In this document: piece by piece, positions 1-9,462 of the stretch
Position numbering within the stretch: position 1 is the first letter of the stretch
How the letters are laid out: each line of letters opens with the position of its first letter
Assembly: GCA_016713535.1 (NCBI GenBank)
Contig: JADJOY010000025.1
Span: 62,001 to 126,000 of the forward strand
DNA length: 64,000 nt
Reading direction: 5' to 3'
Source of the DNA: Deltaproteobacteria bacterium
GTDB lineage: Bacteria; JADJOY01
Translations under genes and position numbers: made by a program
The notes under the pieces: generated by a model
Databases searched by the model: none
Told to the model about the DNA's origin: nothing
What the model saw: only the letters and a program-made list of their open reading frames with translations

Positions 1-228
1 GCACCGTTCAAGCTGGCGCGACGACCCACCGATAGGACACCCAAGGGGGCAGCGATCGCCGTCGCCGGCCCGGGAGCCGAGCGTTCGGCGTCGCTGTGCG
101 CCCCGGTCCGATCTGGCCGCCACACGGGTCGGAGCGGCCGCCCGAGGCCACCGCCACCCCGGCGCGCCCGAGACCGAGCGGACTCACCCCACCCCGCCGC
201 CGGCGAGGCCGACGAGGAACCCACGCCG

Positions 229-1110
229 ATGATCGCCGCGCACGCCCGAGCCGCTCCGGAGGCGGCGCCGCTGCCCGCCAGCATCGAGTTCACGCTCACG
301 CCGCGCGAGTTCGACCGGATCCGCAAGCTCGTCTACCAGCAGTGCGGGATCCGCCTCAGCGACCAGAAGCGCGACCTGGTCTACAACCGCGTGGCGCGCC
401 GCCTGCGCGCGCTCTCGATCACCAGCTTTTCGGCCTATTGCGACCTCGCCGAGAACACCTCGGGACGCGAGCTCGAGGAGCTCATCAACGCCATCACCAC
501 CAACGTCACGTCGTTCTTCCGTGAGAGCCACCACTTCGACTACCTCGCCGCGGAGCTGCTGCCCCGGATCGCGGCGCGGCGCGATGCCCGCCATCGCCTG
601 CGGGCCTGGTGTGCGGGCTGCTCGAGCGGCGAGGAGCCCTACTCGCTCGCGATCACCCTCGCCCAGACCGGCCTCTTCGACCGCGGCTGGGACGTGAAGA
701 TCCTCGCCACCGACATCGACACCCAGATCCTCGCGCGCGCGGCCGCCGGCGTTTATCGCCGCGACAAGATGGACGGCCTCACCCCCGACCTCGAGAAGCG
801 CTGGTTCGAGAAGACCGGCGGCCCTGGCGAGGGCCTCCGCCAGGTCCGTACCGAGCTCAGGAACCTGATCGCGTTCCGCCGCCTCAACCTCGTGGGCTCA
901 TGGCCCATGAAGGGACCCTTCGACTTCATCTTCTGCCGCAACGTGGCGATCTACTTCGACCGCCCGACACAGGAGCGCCTGTTTCGCCGCTACTGGGAGC
1001 TGCTCGACCCCGAGCACGGCCACCTGCTGGTGGGCCACTCGGAGTCGCTCGCCACCCTCCAGGACATCTTCCGTCCGTGCGGTAACACGATCTACCGCAA
1101 GACATGCTGA
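229..1110 (+). CDS. cheR: Chemotaxis protein methyltransferase CheR
   Basis: The 293-residue protein matches the usual CheR length. CheR transfers methyl groups from S-adenosylmethionine to glutamates of chemoreceptors in the cytoplasm, setting adaptation. An N-terminal helical domain (about residues 25-90) precedes the SAM-binding domain, which shows WCAGCSSGEEPYSLA and later FIFCRNVAIYF, both typical of CheR. The ATG at 229 leaves a normal N-terminus. The end overlaps cheD by 7 nt, so the two are probably translationally coupled. The opposing functions, cheB and the receptor, lie on the other strand and converge on this pair. Nothing recognisable was seen in bases 1-228. Confidence 0.95.
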   Translation: MIAAHARAAPEAAPLPASIEFTLTPREFDRIRKLVYQQCGIRLSDQKRDLVYNRVARRLRALSITSFSAYCDLAENTSGRELEELINAITTNVTSFFRESHHFDYLAAELLPRIAARRDARHRLRAWCAGCSSGEEPYSLAITLAQTGLFDRGWDVKILATDIDTQILARAAAGVYRRDKMDGLTPDLEKRWFEKTGGPGEGLRQVRTELRNLIAFRRLNLVGSWPMKGPFDFIFCRNVAIYFDRPTQERLFRRYWELLDPEHGHLLVGHSESLATLQDIFRPCGNTIYRKTC

Positions 1111-1766
1111 CCGCGACCGCTCCTCGTCTCTCGCCCGAGCGCGAGTGCACGTTGCCGGACCCGTTGCCCGGGTTCGAGCACATCACGCGTTACTGGGACC
1201 CGCTGCACGGCGCCTACGCCGCGAAGATCCTGCCCGGCGAGTACTACGTCACCCGGCAGTCCGAGCTGATCGTGACGGTGCTCGGCTCGTGTGTCTCGGT
1301 GTGCGTGCGCGACGCGCGGCGGCGGATCGGCGGCATGAACCACTTCATGCTGCCGACCCAGTCCTCGAACGGCACCGGCTGGGAGGTCGCCGACCCATCG
1401 CAGGCCGCGCGCTACGGCAGCTTCGCGATCGAGCTCTTGCTCAACGAGCTCATCAAGCGCGGCTCGACGAGGAACGACCTCGAGGTCAAGATCACCGGCG
1501 GCGGCGCGGTGCTCGCCGGCATGACCAACATCGGCAAGATGAACGTCGCGTTCGCGCGCCAGTACCTCAAGACCGAGGGGCTCGCGATCGTCGGCGAGGA
1601 CGTCGAGGACATCTACCCGCGCAAGGTCTACTACCAGCCCCTCACCGGGAAGGTGCGCGTGCTCAAGCTCAAGAAGCTCGCCAACGACACGATCATCCAG
1701 CGCGAGCGGGCCTACGCGCGCGACCTGCGCAAGCCACCCAAGTCCGGCGACGTCGAGCTGTTCTGA
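1104..1766 (+). CDS. cheD: Chemoreceptor glutamine deamidase CheD
   Basis: The 220-residue CheD family protein deamidates selected receptor glutamines to glutamates and in some bacteria also acts with CheC. The active-site region is visible as TVLGSCVSVCVRD followed by GGMNHFMLP, with Cys63 and His80 as the expected catalytic pair. It carries an N-terminal extension of about 35 residues before the core. The protein ends in SGDVELF; the nearby receptor-like protein ends in DDVELF, an unusual shared tail. The start overlaps the end of cheR. The converging receptor gene begins its 3' end about 100 nt downstream, beyond a perfect palindrome. Confidence 0.93.
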   Translation: MLTATAPRLSPERECTLPDPLPGFEHITRYWDPLHGAYAAKILPGEYYVTRQSELIVTVLGSCVSVCVRDARRRIGGMNHFMLPTQSSNGTGWEVADPSQAARYGSFAIELLLNELIKRGSTRNDLEVKITGGGAVLAGMTNIGKMNVAFARQYLKTEGLAIVGEDVEDIYPRKVYYQPLTGKVRVLKLKKLANDTIIQRERAYARDLRKPPKSGDVELF

Positions 1767-1814
1767 CGGTGAGCGGTGGTGCTGGGACCGGATCCGGGGC
1801 CGGTGCCGGCCCGG

Positions 1815-1832
1815 GTGCCCGTCGACGGGCAC
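1815..1832. terminator. Bidirectional terminator-like palindrome
   Basis: GTGCCCGTCGACGGGCAC is a perfect 18-nt palindrome able to form a 7-bp stem with a TCGA loop. It sits between the convergent cheD and receptor genes. There is no T tract, so intrinsic termination is inferred from position and structure only. Confidence 0.5.
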
Positions 1833-1868
1833 GCGGCGCGTGCCCCTCCACGCCGTGCCCGTAGCGGC

Positions 1869-2978
1869 TCAGAAGAGCTCGACGTCGTCGCCGAGGTCGT
1901 CGGCCGCGGCGAGTGGCGCCCCACCACCGATCGCGCCCGGGCGCGCCGCCATGTCGAGACCCTCGAGCATCTCGAGGTGGCGAAGCAGGTCGGCGCGGTG
2001 TGGCGGTGGCGACTCCTCCGCCGCGACCGCCACCGGCGCGAGCGTGCCGTCGATGGCCTGGTGGACGATGCCGAGCGCGTCCGCGACGTGGCCGAGCTGC
2101 TGGCTCACACGGTCCTGGAACTGCATCGCGATCACGGCACGGGCGATGTCGCCCGCGAGCTGCTCGCTGGTGGCGGCAGCATCGGCGAGCGAGCGGCCCA
2201 TGTTGCGGTGCGCGGCCGAGAGCCGCTCGAGCGTGCTCTCGACCTCGCGCTTCGAGAGCTCGACCTGCGCCATGTCCGCGGACGCCATCTCGCGCAGCTC
2301 CTTCACCGCGCTCGCGACGTCGCGGGTGACGCGCTCGGCGATCTCGCGGATCGAGTCCGCGATGTGCTTGGAGTTGCGCGCGAGCTGCGAGATCTCGTCG
2401 GCGACGACCGCGAAGCCGCGGCCCTGCTCGCCCACCCGCACCGCCTCGATGCGCGCATTGACCGCCAGGATGCGGGTGCTGATCGCGATGTCGTCGACGC
2501 TCGAGAGCGACTTCACCACCAGGTCGATGTCGTGCGCGATCGTGCCCATGCGCGCCACACCGCTCGCCGAGAGCTCGCTGCCGCGCACGACGCGCTGCAA
2601 GAGCCCCTCGACCGTGGCGGCGGACGAGCTCACCAGCTCCTCCAGCCCCTCACCGCCGCCGTGCTCGTCGTGGAGGCTGGCCGCCGCGTGGCTGACGCTC
2701 GCGCGGGCACGCTCCGCCATGCCCTGGAAGCCGGTGCACACCTCGACCACCTGGGTCTCGACGTGACGCGCGACCTCGCGCACGTGCGCCTCGAGCGCCG
2801 GGAGGCTCGCGGCGACCTCGCTCACGACCTCGGCGAGCGGGTCGGGTGCAGCGCTTGCGGTCGCGTCCGGCACGTCCGGGGCGCCGGGCGGGAGCTCGGC
2901 GCCCACCAGACCGGCGAACGCCTCGTGCGCGCCGAGCGGCTCCGCGCGCTCGAGGTCCGCCGCGACGTCCACGATCAT
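1869..2978 (-). CDS. Soluble methyl-accepting chemotaxis-like protein
   Basis: This 369-residue protein contains the receptor signalling hairpin; the tip region reads ILAVNARIEAVRVGEQGRGF followed by AVVADEISQLARNS, which binds CheA and CheW in receptors. No transmembrane segment is visible, so it is probably cytoplasmic. The N-terminal 90 residues are acidic and proline-rich with no recognised sensor domain. Reading is open further upstream, but that part lies over cheB in another frame; the ATG at 2978 (or a GTG 15 nt upstream) lies just after the cheB stop. A GTG start is possible. It ends in DDVELF, like CheD. Last gene of the reverse chemotaxis operon. Confidence 0.85.
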   Translation of the reverse strand: MIVDVAADLERAEPLGAHEAFAGLVGAELPPGAPDVPDATASAAPDPLAEVVSEVAASLPALEAHVREVARHVETQVVEVCTGFQGMAERARASVSHAAASLHDEHGGGEGLEELVSSSAATVEGLLQRVVRGSELSASGVARMGTIAHDIDLVVKSLSSVDDIAISTRILAVNARIEAVRVGEQGRGFAVVADEISQLARNSKHIADSIREIAERVTRDVASAVKELREMASADMAQVELSKREVESTLERLSAAHRNMGRSLADAAATSEQLAGDIARAVIAMQFQDRVSQQLGHVADALGIVHQAIDGTLAPVAVAAEESPPPHRADLLRHLEMLEGLDMAARPGAIGGGAPLAAADDLGDDVELF

Positions 2979-3045
2979 CGGCTCGGGGTACACGGTCGGC
3001 TCCGCTGGGGTGCGAGGGGGTGGGCGTGGACGCCCCGGCGCGCGA

Positions 3046-4408
<1,363 letters not shown>

Positions 4409-4439
4409 CGACGCGCTCCGGTGCGTCCCGAAAGCCCGT

Positions 4440-4934
4440 TCACGCCGCCTCTTCCACCGCCACCGGCTCCTCGCGCTCGGCCACGGCGTCGATCGCGAGC
4501 AACGAGATGAGCCGCTCGTCGTGCTTGGCCATGCCGGTGAGGAACGAGTCCTTGGTGCCCATCGCGAGCTGCGGTGGCGGCTCGATCTGCGACGCCGTGA
4601 ACGCCAGCACGTCGGACACGGAGTCGACCACCAGCCCCACCACCTTGGTGCCCACGGTCACGACGATGATGACCGTGAAGCGCGTGTGCTCGACGGCCGG
4701 GAGGCCGAAGCGGGTCCTGAGGTCGAGGATCGGCACCACCGAGCCGCGCAGGTTCATCACCCCCTTGATGTGGGGCGGCGAGTTGGGAATCGGCGTGACC
4801 GCCGGATAGCGCTTGATCTCCTGCACGCGCAGGATCTCGATCCCGTACTCCTCCTCCCCGAGGTGGAAGGTCAGGTACTGGGCACGGGCCTCCGCCTCGC
4901 GGCTCTTGTGCGACACGCTTCGGTCTTCGGTCAT
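4440..4934 (-). CDS. cheW: Chemotaxis coupling protein CheW
   Basis: The 164-residue CheW couples receptors to the CheA kinase in membrane or cytoplasmic arrays. The core runs from about residue 18 (QYLTFHLGEEEYGIEI) through GVMNLRGSVVPILDLRTRFG to a beta-strand pair near residue 135, with a short acidic C-terminal tail. The NLRG-PILDLR pattern is characteristic of CheW folds. It lies just downstream of cheA on the reverse strand. Confidence 0.95.
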   Translation of the reverse strand: MTEDRSVSHKSREAEARAQYLTFHLGEEEYGIEILRVQEIKRYPAVTPIPNSPPHIKGVMNLRGSVVPILDLRTRFGLPAVEHTRFTVIIVVTVGTKVVGLVVDSVSDVLAFTASQIEPPPQLAMGTKDSFLTGMAKHDERLISLLAIDAVAEREEPVAVEEAA

Positions 4935-4974
4935 GACGGTCCTCCGGGACGGCGCGGGATGCGCGGGTTCGAGT

Positions 4975-7083
4975 TCACGCGGCGGCCGCCGCGGGGGCGT
5001 ACGAGGTCTCGGCGCGAGCGTGGGCGAGGGCGCGGCGCGCCTCGACCGCGTCGGGGTCGGTCATGCGGATCAGACCCGCGACGTCGAGGATGAAGGCCAC
5101 GCGCCCGTCGCCCATCACGGTGGCTCCGAGCACGCCCTCGACACGCCGGTAGTTCACGTCGAGCCCCTTGATCACCACCTGCTGCTGGCCGCGCAGGTCG
5201 TCGACCAGGAGCGCCACGCGGCGCCCCTCGTGCTCGACGATCACGGTCAGGCCTTCGCACGGATCGATCACCTCGGTCGGCACGCCGAGGAGCCGATGGG
5301 CGCGGATCAGCGGCAGGGTGTCGCCTCGCACCATCACCACCTCGCCGTCGCCGAACACCTGCTTCACGTGGGCGCGCTTGGGGCGCAGCGACTCGACGAT
5401 CGACACCAGCGGCAGCACGAAGAGCTCTTCGCCCACCAGCAGCACCTGGCCGTCGAGGATCGCGAGCGTGAGCGGCAGCTTGATGCGGAAGCTCGTGCCG
5501 CGCCCGGGTGTGGTGGTGATCGAGATCGAGCCGTTGAGCGCCTCGACGTTGCGCTTCACGACGTCGAGGCCGACGCCGCGGCCGGACAGGTCGGTGACCT
5601 TGTCGGCGGTCGAGAACGCGGGCTGGAGAATGAGCGCGTAGAGCTGCTCGTCGGTGAGCACCTCGTCGGCGCGCGCCAGGCCACGCTCGACCGCCTTGCG
5701 GTGGATGCGCTCCTTGTCGAGCCCGCGACCGTCGTCGGCGACCTCGATGATGACGCTGCCGCCCTGGGTGCAGGCGGCGAGACGGATCACCCCTTGCTCG
5801 GGCTTGCCGTGGGCGCGGCGAGTCTCGACGTCGTCGATGCCGTGGTCGACCGCGTTGCGCACCAGATGGGTGAGCGGATCGCCGATGCGCTCCACGACCG
5901 CCTTGTCGAGCTCGGTCTCCTCCCCCGACATCTCGGGCTGGATGTCCTTCCCGAGCGCCCCCGAGAGCTCCCGCACCATGCGCGGGAAGCGCCCGAACAG
6001 GCTGCCGATCGGCATCATGCGCACGCCCATCACCCGTTCCTGCATCTCGCGGGTGTTGCGTCCCATGAGCGACACCGCGGCCTGCAGGCGATCGAGCTTG
6101 TCGAGGGTGAAGTGGCTCACCACGTCGGCGACCATCGAGTGCGCGATGACCAGCTCGCCGACCAGGTTCACGAGGCGGTCGACCTTGTCGATCGAGACGC
6201 GGATCGACGACGACGCCTCCACGTCGGAGGCGCGTCGGCGGAAGGCCGGCCCGGCGGCGGGGGCCGTGGCGTCGGCGGTGGGCTTCGGCGTGGCCCGCTC
6301 GTTCACGGCGGGGCCACGAGCGGTGCTGGCCGCAGCGCTGGCTCCGGCGGCGACGCTCACCTGGATGTCGGCGCCGTCCTCGACGAACGCGAACACGTCG
6401 CGGATCGCCGCCTCGCACGCGTCGCTCGAGAGCACGACGGTCCACGCGAGGTGGCAGACCTCGGGATCGAGCGCGGTGAGCGACGGCAGCCGCGAGGTGT
6501 CGCAGGTCACCTCGCGGATCTCGCCGAGCGACGCGAGATCACGCAGCACCAGGATCGGATCGAGCCCCGAGAGCAGCACGTCCGAGGCCGGGCGGAAGTG
6601 GATCCGGCGGAGTTGGGGCGCGTTCGTGGCCTGGGGCGGCGCGGCGTGCTCGCTCGCCCCTTCGCCACCCGCGGCGGAGGCCGCCGCCGGGTCGGCGCCG
6701 GACGCTTGCTCGCGCTGCAGATCGGCGAGGACCTGCTCGAGCTCGGCGGGCGCCGCCTCGCCGGAGCGCGCCGAGACCAGGAGGCCTTTCAGCACGTCGG
6801 TCGAGCGCAGCAGGAGGTCGATGCGCGCGCGGGTGGGTTGCACGGTGCCCTCGCGCATCCGATCCAGGACGTTCTCGAGCACGTGCGAGAAGCTCGCCAC
6901 CTGCTCCAGACCGAACGTGCCGGAACCGCCCTTGATGGAGTGCGCGGCGCGGAAGATCGAGTTGAGGAGGTCGGGATCGGCGTCCGGCCGCTCGAGACCG
7001 AGCAACCCTTGCTCGAGCGTCGCCACGTGCTCCGCGGCTTCCTCGAAGAACGTTTCCCGGAACCGGGCGAGATCGATCTTCAT
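4975..7083 (-). CDS. cheA: Chemotaxis histidine kinase CheA
   Basis: The 702-residue CheA contains, in order, an Hpt domain with His48 in FRAAHSIKGGSGTFG, a P2-like regulator-binding region at about 175-260, the dimerisation helices (VDRLVNLVGELVIAHS), a GHKL ATPase with the N box HLVRNAVDHGID and G boxes VADDGRGLD and LSGRGVGLD, and a C-terminal CheW-like domain. It phosphorylates CheY and CheB in response to receptor state. All catalytic boxes look intact. The C-terminus ends in an alanine-rich tail. The gene lies between cheY and cheW in the reverse operon. Confidence 0.96.
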   Translation of the reverse strand: MKIDLARFRETFFEEAAEHVATLEQGLLGLERPDADPDLLNSIFRAAHSIKGGSGTFGLEQVASFSHVLENVLDRMREGTVQPTRARIDLLLRSTDVLKGLLVSARSGEAAPAELEQVLADLQREQASGADPAAASAAGGEGASEHAAPPQATNAPQLRRIHFRPASDVLLSGLDPILVLRDLASLGEIREVTCDTSRLPSLTALDPEVCHLAWTVVLSSDACEAAIRDVFAFVEDGADIQVSVAAGASAAASTARGPAVNERATPKPTADATAPAAGPAFRRRASDVEASSSIRVSIDKVDRLVNLVGELVIAHSMVADVVSHFTLDKLDRLQAAVSLMGRNTREMQERVMGVRMMPIGSLFGRFPRMVRELSGALGKDIQPEMSGEETELDKAVVERIGDPLTHLVRNAVDHGIDDVETRRAHGKPEQGVIRLAACTQGGSVIIEVADDGRGLDKERIHRKAVERGLARADEVLTDEQLYALILQPAFSTADKVTDLSGRGVGLDVVKRNVEALNGSISITTTPGRGTSFRIKLPLTLAILDGQVLLVGEELFVLPLVSIVESLRPKRAHVKQVFGDGEVVMVRGDTLPLIRAHRLLGVPTEVIDPCEGLTVIVEHEGRRVALLVDDLRGQQQVVIKGLDVNYRRVEGVLGATVMGDGRVAFILDVAGLIRMTDPDAVEARRALAHARAETSYAPAAAAA

Positions 7084-7100
7084 GGGCCTCTCCGTGCCGA

Positions 7101-7466
7101 CTAGGGAAGAACTTTGCCGATCACCGCGAGCAGCTTGCCGGGGTCGAACGGCTTGACGATCCAGCCGCTCGCACCCGCCGACTTGCCGGCTTGCTTCTTC
7201 GTGTCCTGCGACTCGGTGGTGAGCATCAGGATCGGCGTGAACTTGAACGCGGGCTTGCCGCGCAGCTCGCGGATGAGCGTGATGCCGTCCATCACCGGCA
7301 TGTTGAGGTCGGTGATGACGAGGTCGATCTTCTGGCCGTCCGCGCGAGTGAGCGCGTCTTGGCCGTTTTCACCCTCGATGACGGAAAAGCCCGCTTCCTT
7401 GAGGGTGAACGCCACCATCTGGCGCATCGAGATCGAGTCGTCGACGATGAGTGCGGTCCTGGCCAT
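7101..7466 (-). CDS. cheY: Chemotaxis response regulator CheY
   Basis: The 121-residue single receiver domain has Asp9/Asp10 in LIVDDS, the phospho-acceptor Asp53, Thr83 in LTTES and Lys105 in VKPF, the full set of conserved receiver residues. CheY-P normally acts on the flagellar switch, or on other motility machinery in gliding bacteria; no motility genes are in this window. The start is only about 145 nt downstream of the STAS gene, on the same strand as cheA. Confidence 0.93.
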   Translation of the reverse strand: MARTALIVDDSISMRQMVAFTLKEAGFSVIEGENGQDALTRADGQKIDLVITDLNMPVMDGITLIRELRGKPAFKFTPILMLTTESQDTKKQAGKSAGASGWIVKPFDPGKLLAVIGKVLP

Positions 7467-7610
7467 GCGATGTCCCCGGTCCGGTCTGCGAAGCGAGTTG
7501 ACTCGTCCAGCGTGCGACGCCGACGCCGGTCACCGAGACGGCGCGACCGCCGCCGAAGGTGAGGCGCGGATCGGGAGGCGCTCGAGGGCGCTCACGTGCT
7601 CCTCGGTCGC

Positions 7611-7979
7611 TCAGGCAGTGGATGGAGCTGCAAGCGCCTCGCCGCTCGCGGCCTGCCGGTCGACGAGTCCGTCGCGGAAACCGGCCAGCGCGAGCAGATC
7701 CGCGACCCGAGCCGGGGGCGGTTCCGCCCGCAAGCGATGGCCCTGCTCGTGCACGCGCTCGCGCAGCGCGATCAGCACCTGCAGCGCACTCGCGTCCAGA
7801 TGGGCGAGGTCTCGCCAATCGAGGGCCACGTCGGTGGCCAGGTCGGACGCCTCGACGCAGGCGCTGCGAAGCTCGCCGGCCAGCGCGATGCCGATCTCGC
7901 CAACGAGAACCACCACGGCGTGTCCGTCGCGGGACTCGAGGCGGACGCGCGGCTCACTCGGATCGAGGGAGGGATTCAT
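7611..7979 (-). CDS. STAS-domain protein
   Basis: The 122-residue protein has a STAS fold pattern: beta strand (AVVVLVGEIGI), then VALDWRDLAHLDASALQVLIALRERVHEQG. STAS proteins act as anti-sigma antagonists or regulatory partners and are often first in chemotaxis operons containing cheY, cheA and cheW. The usual phosphorylated position sits in LDASAL, with Ser present. The frame is open ten codons upstream to another ATG; the start at 7979 fits the family length better. Probably the first gene of the che operon. Confidence 0.8.
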   Translation of the reverse strand: MNPSLDPSEPRVRLESRDGHAVVVLVGEIGIALAGELRSACVEASDLATDVALDWRDLAHLDASALQVLIALRERVHEQGHRLRAEPPPARVADLLALAGFRDGLVDRQAASGEALAAPSTA

Positions 7980-8019
7980 GCCGGCTCGGGATCGCACGAT
8001 CCGGGCCAAGGCGAATCCT

Positions 8020-8029
8020 CAATGATTTC
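8020..8029. promoter_or_regulatory. CAATGATTTC motif, copy 1 of 3
   Basis: The 10-mer CAATGATTTC lies 41-50 nt upstream of the STAS/che operon start. The same 10-mer occurs at 11791-11800 and 24862-24871, each in a non-coding, locally AT-richer stretch. A regulatory role is inference. Confidence 0.3.
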
Positions 8030-8122
8030 CCGGCGCGACGGCCGGTCTCGCGGGGAGGTTTTTCCCCGTCCAGTGGAGGAAGATTTGCCGAGTGCGAAGG
8101 CTCCCGAGGACCCCGGCTCGAA

Positions 8123-8160
8123 AAATGGCGCTTGAGCGCCAATTTCAGCGCGGCTAATCT
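8123..8160 (+). promoter_or_regulatory. Candidate promoter with overlapping palindrome upstream of glf
   Basis: TTGAGC at 8132-8137 and TAATCT at 8155-8160 are separated by 17 nt, a weak sigma-70-like arrangement. The -35 lies in the loop and right arm of a near-perfect inverted repeat, AAATGGCGC-TTGA-GCGCCAATT (8123-8144), which could be an operator. It would serve glf, starting at 8331. Apart from this and the motif at 8020, I see nothing in 7980-8330. Confidence 0.35.
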
Positions 8161-8330
8161 TTTTCGTTCCGGCAGCCCGGCGTGACCACGCGAGTGCCGG
8201 CTGTCGCGGTGGGAACGGCGCGATCGGCGCGCCGAGGTCACGACCACCGGACAGCGTCGCCGCCCGCGAGGCGGCCGACGACGGCCCCTACCGGGCCAAG
8301 CCTTCGATCCACCGCGGTTCCGGCTCACCG

Positions 8331-9461
8331 ATGATCAACGTCGACTACCTGATCGTGGGCTCCGGCCTCACCGGAGCCGTCATCGCACGTGCCCTCGCCG
8401 ACGCGGGGCGCGAGGTCCTCGTGGTGGATCGCCGCAGCCACATGGGTGGCAACGTCCACGACCACGCCCATCCCAGCGGCATCCGCATCCACACCTACGG
8501 GCCGCACTACTTCCGCACCTCGTCCGACCGCATCTGGGAGTTCGTCAACCGCTTCAGCCCGTTCTATCGCTACGAGGCGGCGCTCCTGAGCGAGGTCGAG
8601 GGGGAGCTCGCGCAGTGGCCGATCGCGGGCAGCTTCATCAAGAAGCTGGTGGGCGAGCGCTGGGAGCCCGAGTTCAAGGGCCAGCCCGCGAACTTCGAGG
8701 AAGCGGCGCTGGGGCTCATGCCGCGGCGGGTCTACGAGCTCTTCATCAAGGAATACAACGAGAAGCAGTGGGGGGTGCCGTCGAACACGCTCGCCGCGCG
8801 GCTGTGCACGCGCTTCGACGTGCGCCTCGACGACGAGCCGCGCCTCAAACCCGACTGCAAGCACCAGGGGATCCCGGAGCTCGGCTACGCGGGGCTGATG
8901 GAAGGGATGCTGCGCGGCATCCCGGTGCTGCTCAACTTCGACTACCTGAAGCACCGGGACTCGGTGCGGGCGCGCCGTCTCACGGTGTTCACCGGGCCGA
9001 TCGACGAGTTCTTCGGCTTCGACCTCGGCCGGCTCCACTACCGCGGCCAGCGCCGCGTGCACGAGTACCTTCCCGAGGTCGACCGCGCGCAGCCGTGTGG
9101 TCAGGTGAACAACCCCACTCACGCCGGCGGTCCGCACATCCGCACCCTCGAGTGGAAGCACATGATGCGCCCCGACCTCGCGGCGCGCATCCGCGGCACG
9201 GTCCTCACCCGCGAGATCACGTACTCGCCGGACGAACCGAGCGCCTACGAGTACCCGTTCCCCGACGATCACAACCAGCGCCTCTACCAGCGCTACCGCG
9301 AGCGCGCCGACGCCCTCGCGAACGTGCTGCTGTGCGGACGGCTCGGCGAATACCGCTACTTCGACATGGATCAAGCCATCGCGCGCGCCATGGTGCTCGC
9401 CGAGCGCGTCCTCGCCGACGCCTCGGTGGTCGGCAACGTCGACGCGCTGCCAGCGGTGTGA
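8331..9461 (+). CDS. glf: UDP-galactopyranose mutase
   Basis: The 376-residue flavoenzyme interconverts UDP-galactopyranose and UDP-galactofuranose for cell-surface galactofuranose. The N-terminal FAD-binding motif is YLIVGSGLTGAVIARALADA followed by VVDRRSHMGGNVHD. The GPHYFRTSS, YNEKQWG and C-terminal GRLGEYRYFDMDQAI segments are typical of this family, including the conserved active-site arginine. Length matches bacterial homologues. The next gene, a lytic transglycosylase, starts 2 nt after the stop, suggesting co-transcription. Confidence 0.93.
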   Translation: MINVDYLIVGSGLTGAVIARALADAGREVLVVDRRSHMGGNVHDHAHPSGIRIHTYGPHYFRTSSDRIWEFVNRFSPFYRYEAALLSEVEGELAQWPIAGSFIKKLVGERWEPEFKGQPANFEEAALGLMPRRVYELFIKEYNEKQWGVPSNTLAARLCTRFDVRLDDEPRLKPDCKHQGIPELGYAGLMEGMLRGIPVLLNFDYLKHRDSVRARRLTVFTGPIDEFFGFDLGRLHYRGQRRVHEYLPEVDRAQPCGQVNNPTHAGGPHIRTLEWKHMMRPDLAARIRGTVLTREITYSPDEPSAYEYPFPDDHNQRLYQRYRERADALANVLLCGRLGEYRYFDMDQAIARAMVLAERVLADASVVGNVDALPAV

Positions 9462-9462
9462 G

